A stretch of 64,000 nucleotides of DNA. Source: Leptospira neocaledonica (GTDB lineage Bacteria; Spirochaetota; Leptospiria; Leptospirales; Leptospiraceae). Location of the stretch: the NCBI RefSeq assembly GCF_002812205.1, contig NZ_NPEA01000005.1:62001-126000 (forward strand), written 5' to 3'. A program made the position numbers and the translations under genes. Below, piece by piece: positions 47,385-56,700 of this stretch. The number at the start of each line of letters is the position of its first letter. Within the stretch, counting starts at the first letter, position 1. The notes below the pieces were generated by a model that ran no database searches, was not told where the DNA came from, and saw nothing but the letters and a program-made list of their open reading frames with translations.

Positions 47385-48335
47385 ATGGCCTACCAACATA
47401 AAGAATTCTTCTTTCAATCTTCCAGAGACAATACCAAATTATACGCCCAGGCATGGACCAAATCCGGAGCTAATCGTGTAATCGTTTTTTGTCATGGATT
47501 CGGAGAACATAGCGGTAGGTATTCTAACCTCATCCAATATTTTAAAGAAAGTGACGTCAGCTTTTACGGTCTGGATCTAAGAGGTCACGGTAAATCGGAA
47601 GGCAAAAGAGGTCATGCTTCCGGTTTCGAATCCTTTGTGGATGATCTGGCGGATTTTGTTCAAGAGGTTCGTAAAAGAGAACAGAAGGATAAAATCCTAC
47701 TTTTAGGTCATTCTATGGGAGGAGTAGTAGTCATCCGCTACGCCTTAGAAGGGATTAACCAGGATTATATCTATGGAGTTGTGGCCTGTTCTTCTGCATT
47801 AAAAATTCCTACTACTGCATTCCAAAGATTCCAGATCTCCGTAGCCGGTTTCTTACGTAAGATATCACCTTCCACTACTTTGGACGCAAACCTAGATACA
47901 AGTTTGGTTAGCCGGGATCTGGAAGTAGTCCAGGCATATATCGATGATCCTTTGGTTCACGGTAAAATTTCATTCTCCATGGGGTACGAATTATTCCAAC
48001 AAGGGGGGATTGCGAATAGAAAGGCAGGGATTTTAAGAACTCCTATTTTGATCCTGCACGGTCTGGCGGATGGGATCGCTGATCCGGCGGGAAGTTTGGA
48101 GTTTTATAATCATTTGGTTTATAAGAATAAAAGAATGAAGACCTATAAGGGCTTTTACCACGAACTTATGAACGAACCGGCTGGAGAAAGAGATAAGGTG
48201 TTAAAGGATATCAAAGAATTTATGGATTCGTTGGTTCCAGAAAGGGCAAAATCCTCTGCCAAAAAGCCGAGCGTTAAGAGAGCCGCAAAATCTAAACCTT
48301 CTCCTAAAAAGAAAGTAGCAGCAAAGAAGAAGTAA
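47385..48335 (+). CDS. Alpha/beta hydrolase, monoacylglycerol-lipase-like, with Lys-rich tail
   Basis: Serine hydrolase of the lysophospholipase/monoacylglycerol lipase group (316 residues from the GGAG-preceded ATG at 47385). Seen are VIVFCHGFGEHSGRYS (oxyanion), LDLRGHGKSEGKRGHASGF, the nucleophile elbow LLGHSMGGVV, the acid loop ILHGLADGIADP and the His motif KTYKGFYHELMNEP. After the domain it carries a Lys-rich tail that includes [18 protein letters not shown]. The KPSPKKKVA word also ends Lon in this window. No membrane segment; cytosolic. Confidence 0.92.
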   Translation: MAYQHKEFFFQSSRDNTKLYAQAWTKSGANRVIVFCHGFGEHSGRYSNLIQYFKESDVSFYGLDLRGHGKSEGKRGHASGFESFVDDLADFVQEVRKREQKDKILLLGHSMGGVVVIRYALEGINQDYIYGVVACSSALKIPTTAFQRFQISVAGFLRKISPSTTLDANLDTSLVSRDLEVVQAYIDDPLVHGKISFSMGYELFQQGGIANRKAGILRTPILILHGLADGIADPAGSLEFYNHLVYKNKRMKTYKGFYHELMNEPAGERDKVLKDIKEFMDSLVPERAKSSAKKPSVKRAAKSKPSPKKKVAAKKK

Positions 48336-48378
48336 GTCGTTACTGAAATCTTAAGATAGTAAAATTGATCGGATAAAT

Positions 48379-48402
48379 CGGATGTTGGAGTTCCAACATC
48401 CG
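48379..48402. repeat. Solo palindrome, 11-bp arms
   Basis: CGGATGTTGGA, two bases (GT), then TCCAACATCCG. It is the same word that bounds the dispersed elements, with arms extended to 11 bp, here without a second copy. It lies between two convergent genes and may serve as a bidirectional transcript-end hairpin, though no T-run follows. Confidence 0.7.
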
Positions 48403-48450
48403 GTATACAAATCGATTGAAAGGTTTGGCGGAAAAGCCCGGGCCCTTCTT

Positions 48451-49476
48451 CTATTCTTTCCTAAGTCTGTAAGTGATCGTAAAAGAAAGGAAGAATAAGA
48501 AAGAAAGTATTCCAATCACCCCGTAGATCGTTTTTTCGGTAGAAACGAATATGCTCCCATTATTGATCTCTCGTTCCTGGTTCGCGGTTTCGTTGATTGG
48601 TTCTCCTCCGATTACGGATAAAGTGATCTCATACTGAGGTCCCGCATAACTGACTATATTCGAATTCACATCCGGGGGAGCGTCTACAGAAACAGGGCGT
48701 GTTCCCTTCTGCCCAATAAAGGAAACCTGCATGTCTTTAGGTTTGGAGAAGATCACTTTCTCTCCTTCTTGGTTCTCGAATAATAATCGATCCTTGAATT
48801 GGGTCGGAGATAGATTGGTAGAAGGAATCACATAACTCACAAATAACTGAGAAGTCCCCGGAAGGATCGCTCTATCAATCACCCATCCGTTTTTTCCCTT
48901 AGTCAACTGGATCGGGATGGCCATCTTATTCGTACTCTGGGTCAATTGAGCACTAATATCTAACGCTTCTTCAGGAACATAAACTTCTAATGGATCGTTC
49001 GGGTTCTGGAAACTTTTAGGGGGAATGGTATTATTGGTAAGAATAGATACTTTAGAAATAACTAATGCATCTTTTTCTCTCACTACTTGGAGGAGAGATT
49101 TGGTTTTGACTACGGACCGATCCAGAGTTTTATCATAAACTGTTACCTCTTGTGGTCGGGACCTCATCATAGGTACCGGAGGAATCATCTTATTATAATT
49201 TACTCCATTATAAGTCACCTGCAGCAGAATAGGAAGTCCATCCGGCGCATTGATCTTAGGAAGTTTAAAACTTCCTCTTACTGGACCCTGGTCAGGAAGA
49301 GGTAAGGGCATCATCTGTCTTTCCAAGGCGAATAGACGAATACCTTCCGCGGAGCCCGGTCCGCCTGTGCTTCCGTTTTTGAGGACTATCTGTAGCTCTA
49401 GTTCCTCCCCAAACAAGGGAGATAGGCTAAAACATATAAAAAGAGAAAAGAATAGGATTAGAAATTTATTCTGCAT
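48451..49476 (-). CDS. Exported protein with C-terminal membrane anchor, unknown
   Basis: A 341-residue protein with a signal peptide (LILFFSLFICFSLSPLFGEE) and one membrane helix near the end (TIYGVIGILSFLFFLSFTITYRL). The extracytoplasmic middle is strand-rich (LQIVLKNGSTGG, LPILLQVTYNGVNY, EITLSVIGGEP), suggesting immunoglobulin-like folds. It is not recognised. Topology predicts most of the protein on the periplasmic side. Monocistronic. Confidence 0.8.
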   Translation of the reverse strand: MQNKFLILFFSLFICFSLSPLFGEELELQIVLKNGSTGGPGSAEGIRLFALERQMMPLPLPDQGPVRGSFKLPKINAPDGLPILLQVTYNGVNYNKMIPPVPMMRSRPQEVTVYDKTLDRSVVKTKSLLQVVREKDALVISKVSILTNNTIPPKSFQNPNDPLEVYVPEEALDISAQLTQSTNKMAIPIQLTKGKNGWVIDRAILPGTSQLFVSYVIPSTNLSPTQFKDRLLFENQEGEKVIFSKPKDMQVSFIGQKGTRPVSVDAPPDVNSNIVSYAGPQYEITLSVIGGEPINETANQEREINNGSIFVSTEKTIYGVIGILSFLFFLSFTITYRLRKE

Positions 49477-49626
49477 GGGACCGATTCCAATGTTTCTTAT
49501 CCCCTGAAAAAGGGAAAGTCTTTCCGTTCTGATTCTTGTATCCGAAAACTCTAAAATTGTGGACGAATGTGGGGAATTTCGTTAGAAAGGATGCCCAAGA
49601 ATAGATATAAATAGAAAGAGGCCATC

Positions 49627-50712
49627 TTGAAATTATTCAAAAGAATCCTTCTGGTTTTACTAAGTGTTTTTGCTTTATTACTTCTGTTAATTTATTTTTC
49701 AACATTCCATCCATCCGACTTGGAATCGGTACAAGTAAAATGTGAAGAAGGTGCTCCAAGCCTAGAATCATCAGGACCGATCAAGGTATTGTCTTGGAAC
49801 ATACAGTATTTCGCGGGAAGGAACAGAGTATTTTGGTATGATGTTCCGGATGAAACAGGGCCCGACACCGGACCTTCCAGAGAAGAGATAGAATCCACTC
49901 TCAAAAAAGTAGCGAGTGTGATCTTAGAAAGAAATCCTGATTTTGTTCTATTCCAAGAAGTAGACGACGGAGCCAAAAAAACATACTCTGAAAATCAATC
50001 GGAAAGAATTCTACCTTTGCTCTCAGATCGATATCCTTGCCAAACAGAAGCGTTTTATTGGAAGGCTGGTTTTGTCCCTCATCCAAAGGTAATGGGTTCT
50101 GTCGGAATGAAGCTAACTATATTCAGTAAATATAAAATTCTTTCCGCTTCTCGTCATCAACTTCCTACTCCTCCTGCGGATCCTATCACCAGACAATTAC
50201 AACTAAAACGTGCGATTTTAGAAGCTTCCGTAGAAGTAAAAGATAAAAAACCTTTGGTACTTTTAAATACACATTTGGATGCCTTCTCTATGGGAACGGA
50301 TACGATGCAAAGGCAAGTGGCTTTTATCGAGAATGTATTGGATCAATTGGATTCTGAAAAATCGGAATGGGTCTTAGCTGGAGATTTTAATCTTCTTCCG
50401 CCTGGTTTCTCCAGAAAACAATTACATCCTAACGGAGCTTATTATTATAGCGACGATGAGGAAATTTTTCCCTTATTCAAAAAATGGAATTCGACTGCGA
50501 CTTTAGAGGAATTGAACGGGCCCAATCGTGAAAAATTTTACACTCATGTTCCTAACGATCCTCAGATCGCCAAACCTGATCGGACTATTGATTATATGTT
50601 CTATTCAAAGGGCTTAACTAAGAAAGAATATATAGTATTAAAACAAGGTGAGGCCCTAGAATCCAGCGATCATCTTCCTTTAGAGGGAACCTTCTCCATG
50701 GAATCTCGTTAA
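49627..50712 (+). CDS. Membrane-anchored endonuclease/exonuclease/phosphatase-family protein
   Basis: A 361-residue protein from a TTG start, with an N-terminal hydrophobic anchor (ILLVLLSVFALLLLLIYFS) and an EEP domain. Motifs seen: IKVLSWNIQYFAG, RNPDFVLFQEVDD (metal Glu), PLVLLNTHLDAF, LAGDFNLLP and DRTIDYMFYSKG, SSDHLPLEG (catalytic His). Members cleave phosphodiesters in nucleic acids, phospholipids or sphingomyelin. Leptospiral sphingomyelinases belong to this superfamily, but the N-terminal anchor and lack of their extra domains argue against a secreted haemolysin. Confidence 0.88.
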   Translation: MKLFKRILLVLLSVFALLLLLIYFSTFHPSDLESVQVKCEEGAPSLESSGPIKVLSWNIQYFAGRNRVFWYDVPDETGPDTGPSREEIESTLKKVASVILERNPDFVLFQEVDDGAKKTYSENQSERILPLLSDRYPCQTEAFYWKAGFVPHPKVMGSVGMKLTIFSKYKILSASRHQLPTPPADPITRQLQLKRAILEASVEVKDKKPLVLLNTHLDAFSMGTDTMQRQVAFIENVLDQLDSEKSEWVLAGDFNLLPPGFSRKQLHPNGAYYYSDDEEIFPLFKKWNSTATLEELNGPNREKFYTHVPNDPQIAKPDRTIDYMFYSKGLTKKEYIVLKQGEALESSDHLPLEGTFSMESR

Positions 50713-50781
50713 TCTAACCTGACAAATCCTTGCTCTTTTCTTAAAGGGCAAGAATTTGGAAAAAACGAAAGATAGGGCATT

Positions 50782-51240
50782 ATGAGACCGTTTAAAATTC
50801 TGGGAGTACAGCAGATCGCAGTCGGCGGAGAAAGTAAGGAGAAGCTCAAAAAGTTTTGGGTGGACACTCTCGGATTGCAAAACATCGGTTCTTTTAGAAG
50901 TGAAAAAGAGAACGTAGATGAGGATATCCTACAGATGGGCAAAGGACCTTACGCTGTAGAAGTGGATATCATGGAACCTGTGGATCCAAATAAGAGTCCG
51001 CGAGTGAATGATCCTAAATTGAATCATATCGGACTTTGGGTAGATGATATTCATAAGGCAGTGGAATGGTTGACTGCACAAGGAGTTCGTTTTACGCCAG
51101 GCGGCATCCGCAAAGGAGCGGGAGGTCATGAAGTGACTTTTATCCATCCTAAAGGAAATGAAGAGTTTCCACTTTCTGCAGAAGGAGTGCTTGTGGAATT
51201 AGTCCAGGCTCCTAAAGAAGTGATCGAAGCCTTAGGTTAA
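50782..51240 (+). CDS. VOC-family (glyoxalase/bleomycin-resistance-like) protein
   Basis: A 152-residue vicinal-oxygen-chelate fold protein. Typical pattern: [62 protein letters not shown] and VLVELVQAP. His and Glu positions suit a metal site. Methylmalonyl-CoA epimerase is a possible identity because of the closing ELVQAPKEV, but length and spacing do not decide it. Ends in a strong bidirectional terminator. Confidence 0.85.
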   Translation: MRPFKILGVQQIAVGGESKEKLKKFWVDTLGLQNIGSFRSEKENVDEDILQMGKGPYAVEVDIMEPVDPNKSPRVNDPKLNHIGLWVDDIHKAVEWLTAQGVRFTPGGIRKGAGGHEVTFIHPKGNEEFPLSAEGVLVELVQAPKEVIEALG

Positions 51241-51247
51241 CGATCAA

Positions 51248-51275
51248 AAAAAGGATCTCTTCGGAGATCCTTTTT
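51248..51275. terminator. Bidirectional UUCG-loop terminator
   Basis: Stem GGATCTC / GAGATCC around the stable tetraloop TTCG, with seven A before and five T after. It lies between the convergent VOC and cyclase genes and would work for both strands. Confidence 0.92.
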
Positions 51276-51287
51276 ACTATATTAGAA

Positions 51288-52760
51288 TTATTTAACGCCT
51301 TGTAAGAAGTAAGTGTGCATCGGGCCTTTTCCTTTTACCTCGATCACATTCCTATCTTCGAAATTATATTTATCTTTTAGAGCAAGGTATACGGACTCGG
51401 AAACATGGATTCTTCCTGTGGCCCCATGGGATTCCATCCTCGAAGCGGTGTTGACCGAATCGCCCCAGAGATCATACACGAATTTGTTTTTTCCGATCAC
51501 TCCAGCTACCACTTCTCCGGTATGAAGACCGATACGAACATTAAATTCGAATTCAAGTTCAGGTTTTAATTCATCCAGGCGATGTAACATATCCAGAGCA
51601 GCTTGGGCCGCCTTATGTGCGTGGTCTTCCGTAGGAACCGGAATACCACCCGCGAGCATATAACAATCGCCTATTGTTTTAATTTTTTCTAATTTATATT
51701 TGTCGGCGATCACATCAAATTCGGTAAAAATACGATTTAGGATCTCTACAAGTCTTGTAGGAGTTTGGATCTTAGTAGTGAGTTTGGAAAATCCGACTAT
51801 ATCAGCAAAAAGTACGGTAGAAGAAGGGAAATAATCTGCGATAACACCTTCTCCTCCTTTTAAACGATCCGCAATACTTCTGGGTAGAATATTTAAAAGT
51901 AAGTTTTCGGATTTCTGTCTTTCTTCTTCTATACTCTTGTTTAGAACTTCGATCTTTTCCAAAGAATCTTTTAATTCTTTGTTTCTTTTGGAAAGAGTCC
52001 TGTATGCGTCTGCGTTATCCACGCCGATTGCTACATAGTTTGCCAAAGTCCTGAGAATATTCAGCTGGTTCGGTTGGAATGCATTTTTAGAATAACTGTG
52101 AACGGTAAGTATTCCGATCAGACGCTCTTCTACCTTAAGCGGGAAGTATAATGCGGATTGAGAGTTCTCTCCGAAATGTTTTCTGATATCCGATAGATAA
52201 TTCGGAAAATCTTTTTCGATATCCAGAGTGATTAGTTCTTTTTGTTGTTTTACGCAATAGGAAGAAGGGTTGTCCTCTTCAAGGGAATCTACCGAAGGTG
52301 CCGGCACATATCTTCCGTCTATTACGCAAAACTTATATTTAATCTCTTTTTTTTCTTCGTCATAAATACCGAAAGCGAGAACATCCATGGGGACGATGGA
52401 TTTAGTATTCTCATAAACGGATTGTATGATAATTTTAGGCTCGAGGGAAGAAGTGATGATCCTTCCGATTTCCGTTACAAGTTTGAGGTCCATATAAGCG
52501 GCCTCTAACATTATATTAGAATCGGTTAATGCTTCCTGGGTTTTGAGAAGTCTATGCTGAGTGGAATCCCCGATCTTCATGATCTTGGAAGATTGTTTGA
52601 GAAGGGACTCGTAGGATCCAACAATCGTTTTTAATTTTTGTTTAGGATCCTCTTTGGTATTTGAATCTTCTAAAAAAGACTGAGCGTCCGAGAGAAGTTT
52701 AAATTCCTGCTCGAAAAAAGTATTCTGCTCTTTTGAATTCGAAGTTTCGTTCTTTTCCAC
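51288..52760 (-). CDS. GAF-class III nucleotide cyclase, predicted adenylate cyclase
   Basis: Cytosolic 490-residue enzyme. Order: coiled N-terminus to about 85, GAF domain at about 90-245 (IGILTVHSYSKNAF), coiled linker, then a class III cyclase domain at about 295-485. Metal Asp residues are Asp320 (VLFADIVGFS) and Asp365 (TIGDCYM). The base-specifying pair is Lys361 (KIKTIGD) and Asp430 (YDLWGD), the adenine-type combination, and Asn437 and Arg441 (SVNTASRM) complete the site. The gene ends a four-gene operon with SiaC- and SiaB-like proteins and a phosphatase. It occupies the place of SiaD there. Product is predicted to be cAMP, not c-di-GMP. Confidence 0.92.
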   Translation of the reverse strand: MEKNETSNSKEQNTFFEQEFKLLSDAQSFLEDSNTKEDPKQKLKTIVGSYESLLKQSSKIMKIGDSTQHRLLKTQEALTDSNIMLEAAYMDLKLVTEIGRIITSSLEPKIIIQSVYENTKSIVPMDVLAFGIYDEEKKEIKYKFCVIDGRYVPAPSVDSLEEDNPSSYCVKQQKELITLDIEKDFPNYLSDIRKHFGENSQSALYFPLKVEERLIGILTVHSYSKNAFQPNQLNILRTLANYVAIGVDNADAYRTLSKRNKELKDSLEKIEVLNKSIEEERQKSENLLLNILPRSIADRLKGGEGVIADYFPSSTVLFADIVGFSKLTTKIQTPTRLVEILNRIFTEFDVIADKYKLEKIKTIGDCYMLAGGIPVPTEDHAHKAAQAALDMLHRLDELKPELEFEFNVRIGLHTGEVVAGVIGKNKFVYDLWGDSVNTASRMESHGATGRIHVSESVYLALKDKYNFEDRNVIEVKGKGPMHTYFLQGVK

Positions 52761-52788
52761 TTACACTTAATTCCGCACGAATGAGATC

Positions 52789-53163
52789 TTATTTATAAGA
52801 TTTCATTTTGAAAGGCAGGGACAAATCGGAAGAGAATTCCTCTCCTGTTTCCTGCATGTCTTCGTCGTCTTCTTTATAAAGCCACTCGACTTCTACCTTT
52901 CCGCCTTTGTCATGATATTTCTGGAGATTGTCCAAAATATCCATGATCACTTTGGAAGAGCTGGTATTAAAATAATCCATTTGAAAACGGAACTGGATTT
53001 GTTTGCTTGCAGTCTGGATTGCAGCTAACCAATCGAAGACCGGTTTGTAAAACGCCATTGCGTTTTCCGGATAAGATTCTCCGATGATTTCCGCGAGCCC
53101 CTTGTCCGATTCTAAGATGATTTCCGGTGAAGTTTTAGTCTGTTGTATATGTAAGGATTCCAT
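52789..53163 (-). CDS. SiaC-like (DUF1987) phosphoprotein
   Basis: A 124-residue protein matching SiaC: GESYPENAMAFYKPVFDWL, FQMDYFNTSSSKVIMDIL, VEVEWLYKEDDEDM, GEEFSSDLSLPFKM. In Pseudomonas, SiaC switches a diguanylate cyclase on when dephosphorylated at a Thr in the same NTSS segment; here that Thr is residue 67. It lies two bases after siaB-like and 28 bases before the cyclase gene. The proposed target here is the class III cyclase; that is inference. Confidence 0.9.
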   Translation of the reverse strand: MESLHIQQTKTSPEIILESDKGLAEIIGESYPENAMAFYKPVFDWLAAIQTASKQIQFRFQMDYFNTSSSKVIMDILDNLQKYHDKGGKVEVEWLYKEDDEDMQETGEEFSSDLSLPFKMKSYK

Positions 53164-53165
53164 GA

Positions 53166-53726
53166 TTAGTTTTCCTTCGTAAAGAATGCGGAGATTGTAA
53201 AAAAGGATAGTTTGCCATCCAATTTATCGAAACGAAACACCAGAGGTCCGTCTGACTTCCTGGCAATATCGATTAATCCCACACCTGCTCCTTTGCTATC
53301 TTCCGGCCTCTCCGATCTAAGTTGCTGTTGGTAGAAGGACTTTAATTCGTCCTTACTCATGGAGTTGATTTTTTGGATCCTTTCGGTCAAAAATTCGATC
53401 TTCTCGTTTAGTACCAAATTTCCCGAAGCAACATGGTAGCCAACCGAATTTTCCCTAACTATGAGGATCCCTACGCCTGCATCTTTCTGCTCTTCGTTAA
53501 TTTTTCGCTCGGCAGAGTAGTGCAGCATATTTTGCGCTAGTTCAATAAATACCGCGAAAATTTTCTTAATTTTAGATTCCGTACTCAAAGAGGTCCGGAT
53601 CATAGATCCCAATTCGGTCAGAACTTCTTGGGATAGTCTGCCCTTAAAGGATACAAGCAGATTGTATTCGCTGGTTTCCTGATAAGTCTTAAATAGATTT
53701 ACGACTTCATTTTCCATCATCAGCAT
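53166..53726 (-). CDS. SiaB-like (DUF6272) anti-sigma-type kinase
   Basis: A 186-residue GHKL-fold kinase. Seen: FKTYQETSEYNLLVSFKGRL, the N-box-like FIELAQNMLHYSAERK with Glu and Asn for magnesium-ATP, and GVGLIDIARKSD. SiaB of Pseudomonas phosphorylates SiaC. The AAGGA ribosome-binding site spacing suits the third codon (ATG at 53720) as the true start, but the difference is small. It sits between the giant phosphatase-kinase gene and the SiaC-like gene in the same order as siaABC. Confidence 0.87.
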   Translation of the reverse strand: MLMMENEVVNLFKTYQETSEYNLLVSFKGRLSQEVLTELGSMIRTSLSTESKIKKIFAVFIELAQNMLHYSAERKINEEQKDAGVGILIVRENSVGYHVASGNLVLNEKIEFLTERIQKINSMSKDELKSFYQQQLRSERPEDSKGAGVGLIDIARKSDGPLVFRFDKLDGKLSFFTISAFFTKEN

Positions 53727-53749
53727 CTTCCTTTTTCAGAAACATCTCC

Positions 53750-56700
53750 TTATCTTCCCCCCAATATTACACCGACTAGTGTTATGTCGTCCCGTTGAGC
53801 CTCTCCAGCTTGGTGGGCTAACAGGAAGGATTCTAAACGCTCTTTTTGTTCTTCGCAGGAAAGATGTTCTATCCCGCTTAGGAAGTTTAGTAACCCTTTG
53901 GTACCAATTTTTTGTCGGTCCGGATTTGGCTGGTCCATAAAGCCGTCCGTGGTTAAGTAAACACTCGTACGTATTCCTTTTTCCAAGGGAATGGAGTGTG
54001 TAGTAAATTTTCGCGTTTCTTCTTTTTGCCTTCCGCCGATCGAGAATCTATCACCTTTAATTTCGGTCAAGACTCCGCCTTTTCCAATAAAAATAGGCCT
54101 TTTTGCTCCCGCAAAGTATAAATTGTTTCCTTCAATCTTTAATAGACAAAGATCCATTCCGTCTCTGGAATTCGTTTGGTCCATATCCTGTTTGAGTGCC
54201 TGCCTGACTTTTTTATGCAAATGTTCTAAAATAGAACCTGGATCGGTAATACCAATTTCGTTTACGATCTGATTGAGCAAAGTATTTCCAATCATGGACA
54301 TAAGTGCTCCCGGAACTCCGTGACCGGTACAATCGACGGATGCGATATATATTGTATCTTCCTGTTTTGAAAACCAGTAAAAATCACCGGATACTATATC
54401 TTTCGGACGGAATACCACAAAATAATCGGAAAGCGCATTTCCTAATACTTCGGAAGAAGGTAAAATCGCCTGCTGGATATTCAAAGAATATGTAATACTA
54501 TCCGTAATATGCTGATTCTTTAATGCCAGATCGTCGTTGGCCTGAGCTAATTCTTTGGTTCTTTCTGCGACTTTGCTTTCCAAATTCGCGTAAAGTAATG
54601 CGTTATCGATGGAAATAGCAGCCTGGGAAGATAGAATTGAAATAGTTTGTAACCTGTCCGATGTGAATGCCGCCTCGGAAAGATTATTCTCTAAATATAA
54701 TATACCGATCAATTCCCCCTGTTTAATGATTGGAGAACATAGAACGGATTTTGTTTTCCTTTCTCTAATATACGGATCCTTATTGAACTTCTCATCTGCG
54801 AAGGCGTTCCTGAGCACCAGATCTTCTTTGGTTCTCTCCACATAGTAGATAACGCTGATCGGTATATTTTTACTTTCTTGGATCGGAATTCCCTGGAGCA
54901 CTCGGATCTCGTCGTCGGTCGTACTGCCTTCCGCTTCTACGAAAAGTTTTCCGTCCCTTCTTAGGATCATAACACCTTTTTCTGCACCTACGTTCTCAAT
55001 GGAGATTTGCATTAAAGTATCCAATAAGGACTCTAGTTTGATTTCTCCTGAGATTGCGGTGGAACTTTTTAGAATGGACTGGAAGTCCAGGGTTTGACCT
55101 GAATATACTTCCGTTGCGGAAGCAGTCCTTGTGCTTAAGGTTCCGATCGTGCGGGTAGTGCGGAAAGTATCCCTTCCTTTTTCTCGAATGAATTCCGGGA
55201 ATTTGGCTTTGAGAAGTTCCTGCTTTTTAATCGCTCCCCATCTTCCGTATTTTTGATAAGCTTCTGCGATATACTGGGATCCGATCTTAGCGCTTCCTTT
55301 GGAGAACCAGAATTTGGATGCGAGTTCCGCTGCTAAGGCCTCGTCGTTATAATATTCGTTTTTGCCTGCAAGTTGTACGGCTTGCTCATATGTTTTGGCC
55401 GCTTTCCAGTTTTTATATTCTAGTCTTGCAAGTTCGGCTTCTACCAGAAGATATTTATGTTCAAAATTTTCCGGAGCATTTTCGGAAAGAAGTTTAAGTT
55501 TTTCTTGGTTCTTCTTGATTCTCTCTAAGAATTTTGCTTTTTGTTCTTGGGTAGAAAGTTTGTAATTTGCAGCCATCGCGAGAGAATATAGATATCCATG
55601 TTCTTCGACAGCTATTTGGCCGGAAATGAATCCGAGCATACTTTCGGATTCTTCTAATTCTTTTAATGCACTTTCCGCTTCTCCATAGCTGAGAAGTGTT
55701 CTTGCCTTCATAATTTTGAACAGACAAACGGGAAAAGGACTTTGGTGAGAATTACATAACTCGATGTAATCATTCTCACTCATATCTTCGATGGAGAATT
55801 CCAGATGAGAAGAAGTTTTTCCTCTTAGGTTAGAAACTACCAGCGCTGAAGCGAGAACAGTATCGATTGCTAAATTGTTTTTTACCTTACGAGTGAATTT
55901 GAGAAGACCATCTATTTTAGGTTTTACTAATTCTAAATTTTTAGATTGAAGGACCACATTCACTGCGTCGTTCATTGCGCAGTAACCGCCATGTAGGAAT
56001 TCCCCTGATTCTAAACTGGCCTGGATTCCTCTATGATTGATCTCTTCCGAATATTTTAAATGCCTTACGAAAGGAGTGGTATAGTTTGCGAGAATATTCG
56101 CAGCCTTAGTGATCCCGCTCGGATTTTTGTATTTTTCACTCACCTTAATTGCAAGTTCTGCGAATTCGTAACCTCTTCTATATTGTTGGAATCCTGAAGT
56201 GAGAAGGATTGCATACATAGAATATCCATACGGATCGGAAAGGTTTCCATACTTCAAGAATAGGTTTACCATCTTCAAGGAAACGATCGGGAATAAGGAC
56301 AATGCAAAATTGTAAACGGTTGGAATGGCGCTGATCAAAAGATTTACCGCCATGATTTGTTCCTGCTTTTGGATCAGTGGGAGGTCCAACAAGGAGTCTA
56401 CAGTTTTTTCTTCGAGGGCCTTGTTTACGATCTCTATCTCTTCTCCGGTTACTTTTTCATGATCTTTTTCAGGAATATCCACACCCAAAGGTTGTAACGC
56501 CTTAATGATCATAGGAAGAGCGAGGTCGAATTTTCCAAGAGCGGAATATTGAATGATAAGCAGATTACAAGCATCTGCTTTTTCAATCGGAGATCTTGCA
56601 TATTTTAAAAGTGTATCTATTGTCTTCTGAGAATCCTCAAAGTTTCCGGTAAGATACTGTGTTTCGCCTAACTCTCTAAAGATAGAATAACAAAGTTCGT

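Noticed and set aside
49627..50712. Secreted sphingomyelinase haemolysin
   Set aside because: It shares the superfamily fold, but the N-terminus is a membrane anchor and length lacks the extra leptospiral domains.
51288..52760. Guanylate cyclase or GGDEF identity for the operon's cyclase
   Set aside because: Motifs are class III, not GGDEF, and Lys361/Asp430 are the adenine-type pair.
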